Assembly: GCF_016862455.1 (NCBI RefSeq)
Contig: NZ_BOMZ01000036.1
Span: 1 to 64,000, forward strand
Direction of reading: 5' to 3'
Length of the DNA: 64,000 bases
Source of the DNA: Actinoplanes utahensis
Lineage (GTDB): Bacteria; Actinomycetota; Actinomycetes; Mycobacteriales; Micromonosporaceae
Shown here: positions 56,113 to 64,000 of the stretch, piece after piece
Position numbering within the stretch: the first letter of the stretch is position 1
Layout of the letters: every line of letters starts with the position of its first letter
Notes under the pieces: generated by a model
Told to the model about the DNA's origin: nothing
The model's database searches: none
Seen by the model: only the letters and a program-made list of their open reading frames with translations
Made by a program: the position numbers and the translations under genes

Positions 56113-57045
56113 GTGCATATCGCGGTCATCGGGCTGGGACTGATCGGCGGGTCGCTGCTGCGGGCCCTGGCAGACGCCGGGCACGACGTGGTGGGCTTCG
56201 ACGCTGATCCGCCGACGCGGGAGCTGGCCGGTGCGGCCGGTTTCACCGTCGCCGAGTCGGTGCGGGAGGCGGTCGAGGGCAGTCACGTGACGGCTCTGGC
56301 CGTACCCCTCACGGTCTTGCCGCACGTGCTCGCCGACCTGGACGGATATGGCGGCCTGGTGACCGATGTGACCTCGGTGAAGGGTCCGGTCAGGGATCTG
56401 TTGACGGGTTTCCGGTTCGTCGGCGGGCATCCGATGGCCGGTAAGGAGACGTCCGGGTTCACCGCGTCCGAGGCGGATCTGTTCGACGGGTGCGCGTGGG
56501 TGCTGTGCCTGGAGCCGGACGAGACCGACCTGGCCGACTGGCTGCTGCTGGCCGCGCTGTTCACCGGGATGGGCGCGCGGGTGGTCCCGGTGACCGCGGA
56601 CGAGCATGACACCGCGGTGGCCCGGATCAGCCATGTCCCGCACCTGTTCGCCGCCGTCCTGGCCGGGCAGCTGACGACCGATCCGCTGGCCGGAACGCTG
56701 GCGGCCGGATCGTTCCGGGACGGCACCCGGGTCGCGGCGACCCGGCCCGAGTTGATCGCGGCGATGTGCGGCGGCAACCGTGGCGCGGTGCGGCAGGAGC
56801 TGAGTCGGCTCATCGCCGAGCTGCAGACGCTGTCGGAGGCGCTGGACCGGCCCGGGTTGATCTCGCTGCTGCGGCCGGCCTCGGAGGCACGCCGGGGCTG
56901 GCCGGCGCGGCCGGGCGAGCCCGCGGCCGTCGCGGCGGACGTGCCGGCGCTGCTGGCGCTGGGGCGATCGGGCGGGTGGGTGACGTCGGTGCATGACACC
57001 TGGCTCGTCGGATTGCGGCCGGAAACTGACCGCAAAGGCTTATAG
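56113..57045 (+). CDS. tyrA: Prephenate dehydrogenase
   Basis: 310 residues. Oxidative decarboxylation of prephenate in tyrosine synthesis. Rossmann motif IAVIGLGLIGGSLLRAL at the N terminus; DVTSVKGPV and FVGGHPMAGKETSGF are family signatures, the latter with the catalytic histidine. AVARISHVPHLFA lies in the helical C-terminal domain. There is no chorismate mutase or ACT domain. GTG 56113. Confidence 0.93.
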   Translation: MHIAVIGLGLIGGSLLRALADAGHDVVGFDADPPTRELAGAAGFTVAESVREAVEGSHVTALAVPLTVLPHVLADLDGYGGLVTDVTSVKGPVRDLLTGFRFVGGHPMAGKETSGFTASEADLFDGCAWVLCLEPDETDLADWLLLAALFTGMGARVVPVTADEHDTAVARISHVPHLFAAVLAGQLTTDPLAGTLAAGSFRDGTRVAATRPELIAAMCGGNRGAVRQELSRLIAELQTLSEALDRPGLISLLRPASEARRGWPARPGEPAAVAADVPALLALGRSGGWVTSVHDTWLVGLRPETDRKGL

Positions 57046-57086
57046 CGTTACGGGTGTCAACGACGCCCAGCCGCAGGGAGCCTCCG

Positions 57087-57656
57087 ATGCCCGGTCAGGT
57101 CCGCCCCGTCACCGACGAGCAGGACGGTCTGCTCGCCTACCTCGCCCAGATGCGTCACGTGATCAAGCTGACCGCGTACGGCCTCACCCCGGAGCAGTTG
57201 CGGGCCACCCCGAGCGCCAGCGCACTCAGCGTCGGCGGCCTGATCAAACACTGCGCCTCCACCGAGGAGGGCTGGATGACGACGGTACGCGGCGAGCAGC
57301 AGCCGCTGGACTACGAGCGTTACGAGCGCGACTTCGCGATGGCCGACGGCGAGACGGTCGAGGAGCTGTTCGCCTTCTACGACCGGGTGGCCGAGGCGAC
57401 CGAGAAGACGGTCCGTGACATCGCGGACCTCGATCACCCGGTGCCGATCGACCACTCCGTGCCGTGGAACCCGAAGGAGTACGACTCCTGGTCGCTGCGC
57501 TGGGTGCTGCTGCACCTGATCCAGGAGACCGCCCGGCACACCGGGCACGCCGACGTCATCCGGGAGACCGTCGACGGGGCCACCGCGTACCCGCTGATGG
57601 CCGCCGCCGAAGGTTGGCCGGAGACCCCCTGGATGAAGCCCTGGAAGAAGGCTTAA
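57087..57656 (+). CDS. DinB-fold protein (DUF664)
   Basis: 189 residues. Four-helix DinB/YfiT-like metalloprotein family, many acting as thiol-dependent transferases (mycothiol in actinomycetes). Metal-ligand histidines are likely in LIKHCASTEEGW and ETARHTGHADVIRE. ATG 57087 is preferred to GTG 57054 because AGGGAG lies 6 nt upstream. Its TAA overlaps the TAA of the opposite mtnA gene in the palindrome TTAA. Confidence 0.87.
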   Translation: MPGQVRPVTDEQDGLLAYLAQMRHVIKLTAYGLTPEQLRATPSASALSVGGLIKHCASTEEGWMTTVRGEQQPLDYERYERDFAMADGETVEELFAFYDRVAEATEKTVRDIADLDHPVPIDHSVPWNPKEYDSWSLRWVLLHLIQETARHTGHADVIRETVDGATAYPLMAAAEGWPETPWMKPWKKA

Positions 57657-58621
57657 GGCTTCTCGCCGCGGTCCACCCGGATCACCCGCCGATCCGTGAC
57701 GATCGCGGTGACCAGGTCGAACGGGGTGATGTCGAAGGCCGGGTTCACCGCCTCCGCCCAGGCGGTGACCTCGGCCGAACCGCGGTCCTCGATCTCCACC
57801 TCCGCGCCGGACCGGGTGTCCACGTCGACCGTGGACTCCGGCGCGACCACGATGAACGGGATCCCGGCCCGGTGGGCGCCGAGCGCGTGGGCGTACGTCC
57901 CGATCTTGTTGATGACGTCGCCGTTGGAGCAGATCCGGTCCGCGCCGAGGATCACCGCGTCCACCTCGCCCCGGGCCATCAGGAACGGCCCGGCCGAGTC
58001 CACCGCGACCCGGTGCTCGATGCCCCACCGGGCCAGTTCCCACGAGGTGAGCCGGGCGCCCTGCAGCAGCGGACGGGTCTCGCTGGCGATCACCCCGGCC
58101 AGCCGGCCGCGCTGGTGCAGCTCGCCGACCACGCCGAGGGCGGTGCCGACGGTCACCGCGGCGAGCCCGCCGGTGTTGCAGTGGGTGAGCAGCCGGGGCC
58201 GGTCGCCGCACAGCTCGGCGACCAGGTCGGCGCCGAGCCGCGCCATCGCCGCCGACGCGGCGATCTCCTCGTCGCGGACCGCACAGGCCTCGGCCAGAAC
58301 GGCCTCCGGCCCGTGCGGGATCGATGCGGCGGCACGGCGGGCGCCCCGGGCCAGGTTCACCGCGGTCGGGCGAGCGTTCTCGATCTTGTGTACGGCCACC
58401 TCGAGCGCCACCGGGTCGTCGAGGTGGATCCGGGCCGCCAGGGCCACGCCGAATGCGCCGGCGACACCCAGCGCCGGAGCGCCGCGCACCGCGAGGGACT
58501 GGATCGCCGCGATCAGCTCGCCCACGGTGTGCAGCCGGAGCACCCGTTCCTCACCCGGCAGGGCCGTCTGGTCGATGATCTCGACGGCGCCGTCCACCCA
58601 GTCGATGGTCCGCACGATCAC
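57653..58621 (-). CDS. mtnA: S-methyl-5-thioribose-1-phosphate isomerase
   Basis: 322 residues. Isomerises MTR-1-P to methylthioribulose-1-P in the methionine salvage pathway. Diagnostic segments: AVRGAPALGVAGAFGVAL, LLTHCNTGGLA with the catalytic Cys, ASETRPLLQGARLTSWEL, and ILGADRICSNGDVINKIGT with the catalytic Asp. GTG 58619-58621 overlaps the stop of the M48 protease gene (GTGA). No other salvage genes are adjacent. Confidence 0.94.
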   Translation of the reverse strand: MIVRTIDWVDGAVEIIDQTALPGEERVLRLHTVGELIAAIQSLAVRGAPALGVAGAFGVALAARIHLDDPVALEVAVHKIENARPTAVNLARGARRAAASIPHGPEAVLAEACAVRDEEIAASAAMARLGADLVAELCGDRPRLLTHCNTGGLAAVTVGTALGVVGELHQRGRLAGVIASETRPLLQGARLTSWELARWGIEHRVAVDSAGPFLMARGEVDAVILGADRICSNGDVINKIGTYAHALGAHRAGIPFIVVAPESTVDVDTRSGAEVEIEDRGSAEVTAWAEAVNPAFDITPFDLVTAIVTDRRVIRVDRGEKP

Positions 58622-60465
58622 TCCGCCCGCTCGCCGAGGCTCTTCAGCACCGCCTCGAGGGTGTCCTGGCTCTTGCCGAGGGCCTCTCCGGTCCAGCGGC
58701 CCTTGAGGTGCACGGTCACGCCACCGTGCAGGTCGATCTCGGCCTGGATCGGCACGTTCTTGGTGATCCGGGCGCCGGTGACCTCCTCGTACGGGAGGAA
58801 CCGGTAGTGCTGGGCCAGCACCGCCGGATCGTTGTTGGACAGCAGCTCCTTGAGCCGCTTCTCGCCTTCGTCGGTGCCTTTCGGCGCGGGCAGCACGACG
58901 AATCCGCGGTCCAGCAGGATCAGGTCCGACTCCTGGTCGTCGACGCGCAGGTTGGCCAGCGCGCCGATCACGTCCGAGCCGCTCGCGGTGGCTCTGGTCT
59001 CGACCGCGCGGGCCGCCTCGACGTGGACGCCGATCGCGGCGAGGTGCTGCCGGGCGGTGTCCACGGTCTCCGGGGCGACGGCCAGCCTGGCGATCTCCTC
59101 GAGATCGGCCGGGCGCCCGTCCCGGCCGATCAGGCGGGCCGGCGCGGTCCAGGAGTGCTGCCAGCCGACCACGCCGGAGCGGACCGCGGCGAGGGTGATC
59201 AGGGTGTCCATCGGCTCGGCGAAGGCGATCGCGGCCTCCTCGCGGGTGGCGTCCGGGAAGAACTCGGCCGCCAGGTCGCCGAGCCGGCCGGCCGCGACGA
59301 GCTGGAAGATCTCGGCCAGACCGGCTTCCGGTACGCCGAGCAGGCGGGCCGTGGAGCGGAAGATGCGGTCGGCGCGGCGCTGCTGGGTGGCGGTGACGGA
59401 CGCGGCGGTGAACTGGTCCCAGGGCAGCACGGTCCGGTCGCCGAAGTCGAAGACCTCGCGCTGCAGGGCGATGCCGGCGCCGGCGATGTTCGGCAGCAGC
59501 ACGCTGGCGGGGCGCCGGTCCGGGGCGTGCCGCGCCGGCGGCAGCGCCCGCATGGCCGCGATCCGCTCGCCGATGGCCGGGTGGGTGTCCCAGCGCGAGG
59601 TCTCGGTGTCCGGCTCCTGGTCGCGCAGGTGGGCGAGTTCCTCGCTGCGGGACGCGTAGAGCTGGCCGAACCCGCCGAAGACGTCGTCCGGCGCATAGCC
59701 GAGCTCCAGGCCGTAGGCGATGTACCGGCCGAAGTAGAAGTCCCAGGCCGCGTCGACGACCGGGATCTCGCGCATCGAGCCGACTGCCGCGTCGAGCCCG
59801 GCGACCCGCACCGACACCTCGTCGGCCTCCAGTTCCTGCCGGCGGCCGACCGCGTTGCTGGCGAGCAGGTAGAGCCGGCCGTAGCCCTTGAACACCCAGC
59901 CGAACACGTTCCACTTGCCGACCCGGCTGAGGGTCTCGAACATCGCCAGCCGGCCCCGGTAGGCGACCGCGGCGAGCCTGGTGTGCGATCCGGAGTAGTG
60001 GCCGAGCTCGTGGGCCAGCACCGAGCGCATCTGGTCGACGGTGAAGGTCTGCAGCAGCGGCAGGCCGAGGTAGAGCCGGCGCCGGCCGGCGAGCAGGCCG
60101 AGCAGCCGGGTGTCCTCGCTGACCGCGGCATTGACCTCGGGCACCAGGCGGATCTCGTCGGGGGCGCGGGTGCCGGCCTCGACGGACATCTCCCGGACCG
60201 TCGCCCACAGGACGGGCGCCTGCTCGGGCGTGATCAGCAGGCCGTGCGGTTCGCTCGGCTTGGACTTGAGCGCCTGCCACAGACCGGCGACGACGGCGCC
60301 GACCGCGGCCAGCAGGAGCCAGCTCAGCTTGGCCGCTCCCGCGCTCTGCGAGTGCGTCCAGATCTCGTAGAGCAACCAGCCGACCAGCGCGAGCTGGGCC
60401 AGGCCCAGCACGTAGAAGCCGACCAGCATCGCCACCGACAGTGCGGCGCGTAGCGCTGTGGACAC
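58618..60465 (-). CDS. M48-family membrane metalloprotease, large form
   Basis: 615 residues. Two TM helices lie near the N terminus (about 8-30 and 45-65), followed by the zinc protease domain with HELGH at about 152-156 and the third ligand in RRQELEADEVSV. A C-terminal extension of about 250 residues (from about 360) has no recognised domain. M48 enzymes such as HtpX degrade damaged membrane proteins. GTG 60463-60465 is chosen over the upstream ATG at 60558 because GGGAGGAA precedes it and the hydrophobic N terminus begins there. It is coupled to mtnA. Confidence 0.9.
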   Translation of the reverse strand: MSTALRAALSVAMLVGFYVLGLAQLALVGWLLYEIWTHSQSAGAAKLSWLLLAAVGAVVAGLWQALKSKPSEPHGLLITPEQAPVLWATVREMSVEAGTRAPDEIRLVPEVNAAVSEDTRLLGLLAGRRRLYLGLPLLQTFTVDQMRSVLAHELGHYSGSHTRLAAVAYRGRLAMFETLSRVGKWNVFGWVFKGYGRLYLLASNAVGRRQELEADEVSVRVAGLDAAVGSMREIPVVDAAWDFYFGRYIAYGLELGYAPDDVFGGFGQLYASRSEELAHLRDQEPDTETSRWDTHPAIGERIAAMRALPPARHAPDRRPASVLLPNIAGAGIALQREVFDFGDRTVLPWDQFTAASVTATQQRRADRIFRSTARLLGVPEAGLAEIFQLVAAGRLGDLAAEFFPDATREEAAIAFAEPMDTLITLAAVRSGVVGWQHSWTAPARLIGRDGRPADLEEIARLAVAPETVDTARQHLAAIGVHVEAARAVETRATASGSDVIGALANLRVDDQESDLILLDRGFVVLPAPKGTDEGEKRLKELLSNNDPAVLAQHYRFLPYEEVTGARITKNVPIQAEIDLHGGVTVHLKGRWTGEALGKSQDTLEAVLKSLGERAE

Positions 60466-60569
60466 GGTCTCTTCCTCCCCGTTCGTCACCGCCCGCCCGG
60501 ACGGCCGTCGGAAGATACCGGCTTCGATATCCCTCCGGCAAGATCCGTCACCTGGCATAGGCTGCGGTT

Positions 60570-61628
60570 ATGGCATCCCGTGACCCGGTCGCCGACCTAC
60601 GGCGCATCGCGTTCCTGTTGGAACGGGCGAACGAGGCGACCTACCGGGTCCGCGCGTTCCGGTCGGCGGCCGCGACCGTGGCGAAGACGCCGCACGACGA
60701 GCTGGTCGCCCGGGCCGGGGCGGGCACGCTGGCGAAGCTGTCCGGGGTCGGCGAGGTCACCGCCCGCTGCGTGACCGAGTCGCTGGCCGGGGAGGAGCCG
60801 GTCTACCTGCGACGGCTGGTCGGCACCGAGGGCGCCGATCTGCCGGCCGAGGCCGCGGCGCTGCGGGCCGCGCTCCGCGGCGACTGTCACGTGCATTCCG
60901 ACTGGTCCGACGGCGGCTCGCCGATCGAGGAGATGGCGCTGGCCGCCGCCGATCTCGGCCACGAGTACTTCGTGCTCACCGACCATTCGCCGCGGCTCAC
61001 CGTGGCCCGTGGCCTGACCGCCGACCGGCTGCGCAAGCAGCTCGATCACGTGGCCCGGCTGAACGAGGCGCTGCCCGACGGCTTCCGCATCCTGACCGGT
61101 ATAGAGGTGGACATCCTCGAGGACGGCCGCCTGGATCAGGAGGACGAGCTGCTGGCCCGTCTGGACGTGGTGGTCGGTTCGGTGCACAGCAAGTTGCGCG
61201 ACGACGCGGCGAAGATGACCCGCCGGATGGTGACCGCGATCGCGAACCCGCACCTCGACGTGCTGGGCCACATGACCGGCCGCAAGGTGTCGGCGACGGG
61301 GCCGGGCGACGCCGCGCACTCCCGGGCACGGACCCGGCCGCCCAGCGACTTCGACCTGGAGAAGGTGCTGGCCGCCTGTCTGGAGCACGGCAAGGCCATC
61401 GAGATCAACTCGCGGCCGGACCGGCTGGACCCGCCGAAACGGATGCTCACCGTCGCGGTCGAGGCCGGATGCGTGTTCACCGTCGACACCGATGCGCACG
61501 CCCCGGGCCAGCTCGACTGGCTGGGCTTCGGCTGCGAGCGGGCGGCGCTGTGCGGTGTCCCGGTCGACCGGGTCGTGAACACGTGGACGGCCGAACGCCT
61601 GCTCAAGTGGACTGCGTCACACGCCTGA
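60570..61628 (+). CDS. PHP-domain phosphoesterase with helix-hairpin-helix N terminus (PolX C-half-like)
   Basis: 352 residues. N-terminal HhH-type region (residues 1-95: YRVRAFRSAAATV, LAKLSGVGEVTA) like DNA polymerase X. A PHP domain follows with metal motifs GDCHVHSDWSDG, LTDHSPR, VVGSVHSKL, DVLGHMTGR and DTDAHAP. The polymerase palm is absent, so a nuclease or phosphatase role in DNA repair is possible. The ATG is at 60570. It runs 20 bp ahead of the DUF885 gene in the same direction. Confidence 0.88.
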   Translation: MASRDPVADLRRIAFLLERANEATYRVRAFRSAAATVAKTPHDELVARAGAGTLAKLSGVGEVTARCVTESLAGEEPVYLRRLVGTEGADLPAEAAALRAALRGDCHVHSDWSDGGSPIEEMALAAADLGHEYFVLTDHSPRLTVARGLTADRLRKQLDHVARLNEALPDGFRILTGIEVDILEDGRLDQEDELLARLDVVVGSVHSKLRDDAAKMTRRMVTAIANPHLDVLGHMTGRKVSATGPGDAAHSRARTRPPSDFDLEKVLAACLEHGKAIEINSRPDRLDPPKRMLTVAVEAGCVFTVDTDAHAPGQLDWLGFGCERAALCGVPVDRVVNTWTAERLLKWTASHA

Positions 61629-61648
61629 GGTCCCGTAGGGTCGGCGAG

Positions 61649-63319
61649 GTGGGACGAATTGACGAACTCGCGAACCGATACGTCGACGACTGGGCCGAGC
61701 TCAACCCGACGGGGGCCACCGCCGCCGGCATCACCGGCTACGACGACAAGACCGACGATCTCTCGCCGGACGGCTTCGCCGCCCAGGCCGGGCTGCTCCG
61801 CAAGACCATCGGCGATCTCGACGTGACCGAGCCGGAGCACGAGTCCGAGCAGGTCGCCAAGGACGCCATGATGGAGCGCCTCGGCCTGCAGCTGGCGCTG
61901 TACGACGCCGGTTACGCCGCCACCGACGTCAACGTGATCACCAGCGGGTTGCACGGGCTGCGGATGGCCTTCGACATCATGCCCACCGAGGGCGAGGAGG
62001 CGGTCGCCAACATCGCGGCCCGGCTCACCGCCTTCCCGCGGGCTCTCGAGCAGTACCGGCGGACCCTGCTGGAGGGCGCGGACTCCGGCCTGATCAGCGC
62101 TCGGGCACAGCTGCTGGCGGTGGCCGAGCAGTGCGACGCGTGGACCGACCCGGCCCGTGACGACTTCTTCCACGGGCTCGCCCGCCGGGTCCAGGCGTCC
62201 GGGGCGCTGGCCGCGGAGCTCGAGCGCGGGGCGGCCGCGGCGACCGCCGCCACCTTGGACTTCGGGGCCTTCCTGCGTGCGGAGCTGGCCCCGCGCGGGC
62301 GGGACAAGGAGGCTGCCGGGCTGGAGCGGTACACGCTCGCCTCGCAGTACTTCCTCGGCGCCAAGGTGGATCTGCGGGAGACGTACCTCTGGGGTTTCGC
62401 CGAGCTGGACCGGCTGGAGCGGGAGATGCGCGCGGTGGCCGCACGGATCGCCGGTGCCGGGGCCTCGGTGGATCAGGCGGTGGCCGCGCTGGACGCCGAT
62501 CCGGCCCGCAACATCGGCAGCAAGGAGGCCTTCCGCGACTGGATGCAGGCGCTCTCCGACCGGGCCCTCACCGAGCTGAACGGCACCCACTTCGACATCG
62601 AGCCGCCGGCTCAGAAGCTCGAGTGCTGCCTCACCCCGACCAGCGACGGCGCCATCTACTACACCGGGCCGAGCGAGGACTTCTCCCGGCCGGGCCGGAT
62701 GTGGTGGGCGGTGCCGGAGGGGCAGGCGTCCTTCTCCACCTGGCGGGAGGTGACCACCGTCTACCACGAGGGGGTGCCCGGCCATCACCTCCAGGTCAGC
62801 CAGGCGTTGCTCCGGGCCGACACGCTGAACCGCTGGCAGCGGCTGCTCTGCTGGTGCTCCGGGCACGGCGAGGGCTGGGCGTTGTACGCCGAGCGCCTGA
62901 TGGACGACCTGGGCTACCTGGCCGATCCGGGCGACCGGCTGGGCATGCTCGACGGTCAGGCGCTGCGGGCGGCCCGGGTGATCGTCGACATCGGCATGCA
63001 TCTGGAGATGGAGATCCCGAAGGACAATCCGTTCGGCTTCCACCCGGGTGGGCGGTGGACACCGGAGCTGGGCTGGGAGTTCCTGCGGGCGCACACCCGG
63101 ATGCAGGAGGACGTCCTGCGGTTCGAGTGGAAGCGCTATCTGGGGTGGCCGGGGCAGGCTCCGTCGTACAAGGTCGGGGAACGGATCTGGCTCCAGGCCC
63201 GCGACGAGGCGAAGCTGCGCAAGGGAAGTGACTTCGACCTCAAGAGCTTCCACCGCGACGCTCTGAACCTCGGGTCGCTCGGTCTGGATCCGCTGCGAAA
63301 GGCACTGGCCAGGATTTGA
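61649..63319 (+). CDS. DUF885-family putative metallopeptidase
   Basis: 556 residues, cytosolic (no signal). The motif YHEGVPGHHLQ (HExxxHH-like) and a downstream Glu in GHGEGWALYAERL support a gluzincin-like peptidase, the usual reading of DUF885. Other conserved parts: MWWAVPEGQASFSTWREV and the C-terminal KVGERIWLQARDEAKLRKG. The substrate is unknown. GTG 61649. A hairpin terminator follows. Confidence 0.88.
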   Translation: MGRIDELANRYVDDWAELNPTGATAAGITGYDDKTDDLSPDGFAAQAGLLRKTIGDLDVTEPEHESEQVAKDAMMERLGLQLALYDAGYAATDVNVITSGLHGLRMAFDIMPTEGEEAVANIAARLTAFPRALEQYRRTLLEGADSGLISARAQLLAVAEQCDAWTDPARDDFFHGLARRVQASGALAAELERGAAAATAATLDFGAFLRAELAPRGRDKEAAGLERYTLASQYFLGAKVDLRETYLWGFAELDRLEREMRAVAARIAGAGASVDQAVAALDADPARNIGSKEAFRDWMQALSDRALTELNGTHFDIEPPAQKLECCLTPTSDGAIYYTGPSEDFSRPGRMWWAVPEGQASFSTWREVTTVYHEGVPGHHLQVSQALLRADTLNRWQRLLCWCSGHGEGWALYAERLMDDLGYLADPGDRLGMLDGQALRAARVIVDIGMHLEMEIPKDNPFGFHPGGRWTPELGWEFLRAHTRMQEDVLRFEWKRYLGWPGQAPSYKVGERIWLQARDEAKLRKGSDFDLKSFHRDALNLGSLGLDPLRKALARI

Positions 63320-63327
63320 GTCATTCA

Positions 63328-63360
63328 GGCCTCTCCGCCCCGAAACGGGACGGAGAGGCC
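63328..63360 (+). terminator. Terminator after DUF885 gene
   Basis: A 15-bp stem with one mismatch (GGCCTCTCCGCCCCG against CGGGACGGAGAGGCC), AAA loop, followed by CGTTCTTAT. It starts 8 nt after the stop. Confidence 0.88.
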
Positions 63361-63741
63361 CGTTCTTATGTGTCAGCGCGATTACCCGGCGTGATATTGC
63401 TTCGCAGTGCCACCATTCCAATACGCTGTGTGAATTCCGGTACGCCGAGATGTAACAAATCCGAAGTAGAACTCATATTCACGTCGGCACGACGGTACGG
63501 ATACGATCTCCCGCGGCGCTCCCGGCTTGGCATTCCCCCACCCCCGGCCCCCTGGCTGAACGCTCGTACAGCCAAGTCGGCGACGTCGCGTATCCCCCGA
63601 TCAGCCGAGCGAACTCTGACCCTTGGAAAGGGGTTTTCTGAGGATTTCTCGGATAGATTGACCCGGATCGGTGCGCCCGCATGGCTACTCTCCGTAGCCC
63701 CCCATTGGCCCATCGCGTGTGCATGGCGGAGGACTTAAGCA
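63361..63741. other. Intergenic region before the last gene
   Basis: About 380 bp of comparatively AT-rich sequence. Open frames exist on both strands, but their translations look random. It presumably contains the promoter of the gene at 63742; no clear -10/-35 pair was picked out. Confidence 0.5.
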
Positions 63742-64000
63742 ATGTCAGTCTCGGTGAACAGCCGGCGAGCCCGTTTACGCTCCGCTCTCGCGGTGGTGCT
63801 GACGGTTCTCGTGGTGCTGCCGACCGCAGGTCTGTTCCTGCGCGTCCTGGATGAGAACTCGACTCAGCGGGACGAGACGGAGATCAAGCAGCAGGGCGTC
63901 GAGTACCTGGCGGCACTGGCCCCGCTCATCAGCGGTCTGGCCGAATCGCAGTCCTCGGCCCTGCAGGGCGTGGGCGCCGAGCCGGCCGCCCTGACCGCCG
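63742..64000 (+). CDS. N-terminal part of a membrane-anchored protein (sensor-like), cut by window end
   Basis: 86 codons are visible. A short basic start (MSVSVNSRRARLRSAL) precedes one TM helix (about 15-37, AVVLTVLVVLPTAGLFL) and the beginning of an extracytoplasmic helical region (DENSTQRDETEIKQQGVEYL). The layout is that of histidine kinases, chemoreceptors or diguanylate cyclases, but the diagnostic part lies outside the window. ATG 63742 follows GGAGGAC with 7-nt spacing. Codon 12 is TTA, a rare leucine codon. Confidence 0.75.
   Translation, partial: MSVSVNSRRARLRSALAVVLTVLVVLPTAGLFLRVLDENSTQRDETEIKQQGVEYLAALAPLISGLAESQSSALQGVGAEPAALTA

Noticed and set aside
63366..63738. Overlapping frames of about 115-140 codons on both strands before the last gene
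   Set aside because: Random-looking translations in an AT-richer spacer; the plus-strand frame would start inside the preceding gene's end.

Overview
The window is very GC-rich, densely coding DNA with many GTG starts. It looks like a chromosomal segment of an actinomycete, most probably Micromonosporaceae (Actinoplanes or a relative). The supporting features are a WhiB protein, a Crp/GlxR-type regulator, a GT51-TP-PASTA penicillin-binding protein, an SRP RNA next to dnaX, a TadA-associated protein and rare TTA leucine codons. The genus is inferred from gene content only.

Positions 1-26200 carry a block whose gene order matches the Rv3671c-Rv3683 neighbourhood of Mycobacterium tuberculosis: marP, NUDIX hydrolase, TlpA-like lipoprotein, nth, (capA), crp, MBL hydrolase, RidA, DUF4177, two Get3/ArsA-like ATPases, whiB4-like, ponA2-like, (yqeY), metallophosphoesterase. 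Extra genes sit inside it between crp and the MBL gene: a biotin-dependent carboxylase-like pair with eroded catalytic motifs (5685-9049), a secreted M4 metalloprotease (9100-12144), a soluble Ser/Thr kinase and a class III adenylate cyclase-ATPase-TPR protein. The kinase, cyclase, MBL, RidA and DUF4177 genes form one minus-strand, mostly overlapping transcription unit. Together with crp this suggests a local cAMP signalling cluster.

Positions 26200-36700 hold a tRNA-Pro, a small gene interrupted by an in-frame TAG, pyrE, the asd-lysC pair, a lipoprotein, leuA with a leucine-rich leader peptide and hairpin, a secreted HNH nuclease lipoprotein, a calcium-binding RTX-like protein and a GH20 hexosaminidase. 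Positions 36751-42784 are a five-gene oligopeptide ABC transporter operon (oppC-oppA-oppB-oppD-oppF, minus strand) with a strong hairpin after the binding-protein gene.

Positions 43100-49000 are the recR-ybaB-dnaX-SRP RNA cluster. The DnaX tail is very long and carries seven WPEP repeats, and a 37-bp minisatellite separates dnaX from ybaB. A tRNA-Ser(GGA) follows. Next come a padR-membrane protein operon with a palindromic operator inside a leaderless promoter, a decayed Ig-like secreted protein gene, a STAS protein and a tRNA-Ser(CGA). Positions 52600-64000 hold deoD, tadA with its partner, several membrane and secreted proteins, tyrA, a DinB-fold protein, mtnA, an M48 protease, a PHP-domain protein, a DUF885 protein, and the start of a membrane-anchored gene cut by the window edge.

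Noncoding structure is rich. There are many perfect hairpin terminators, and a small family of homologous repeats and palindromes occurs at three convergent gene junctions (12.2, 27.7 and 53.4 kb). No mobile element, CRISPR array or rRNA was seen.
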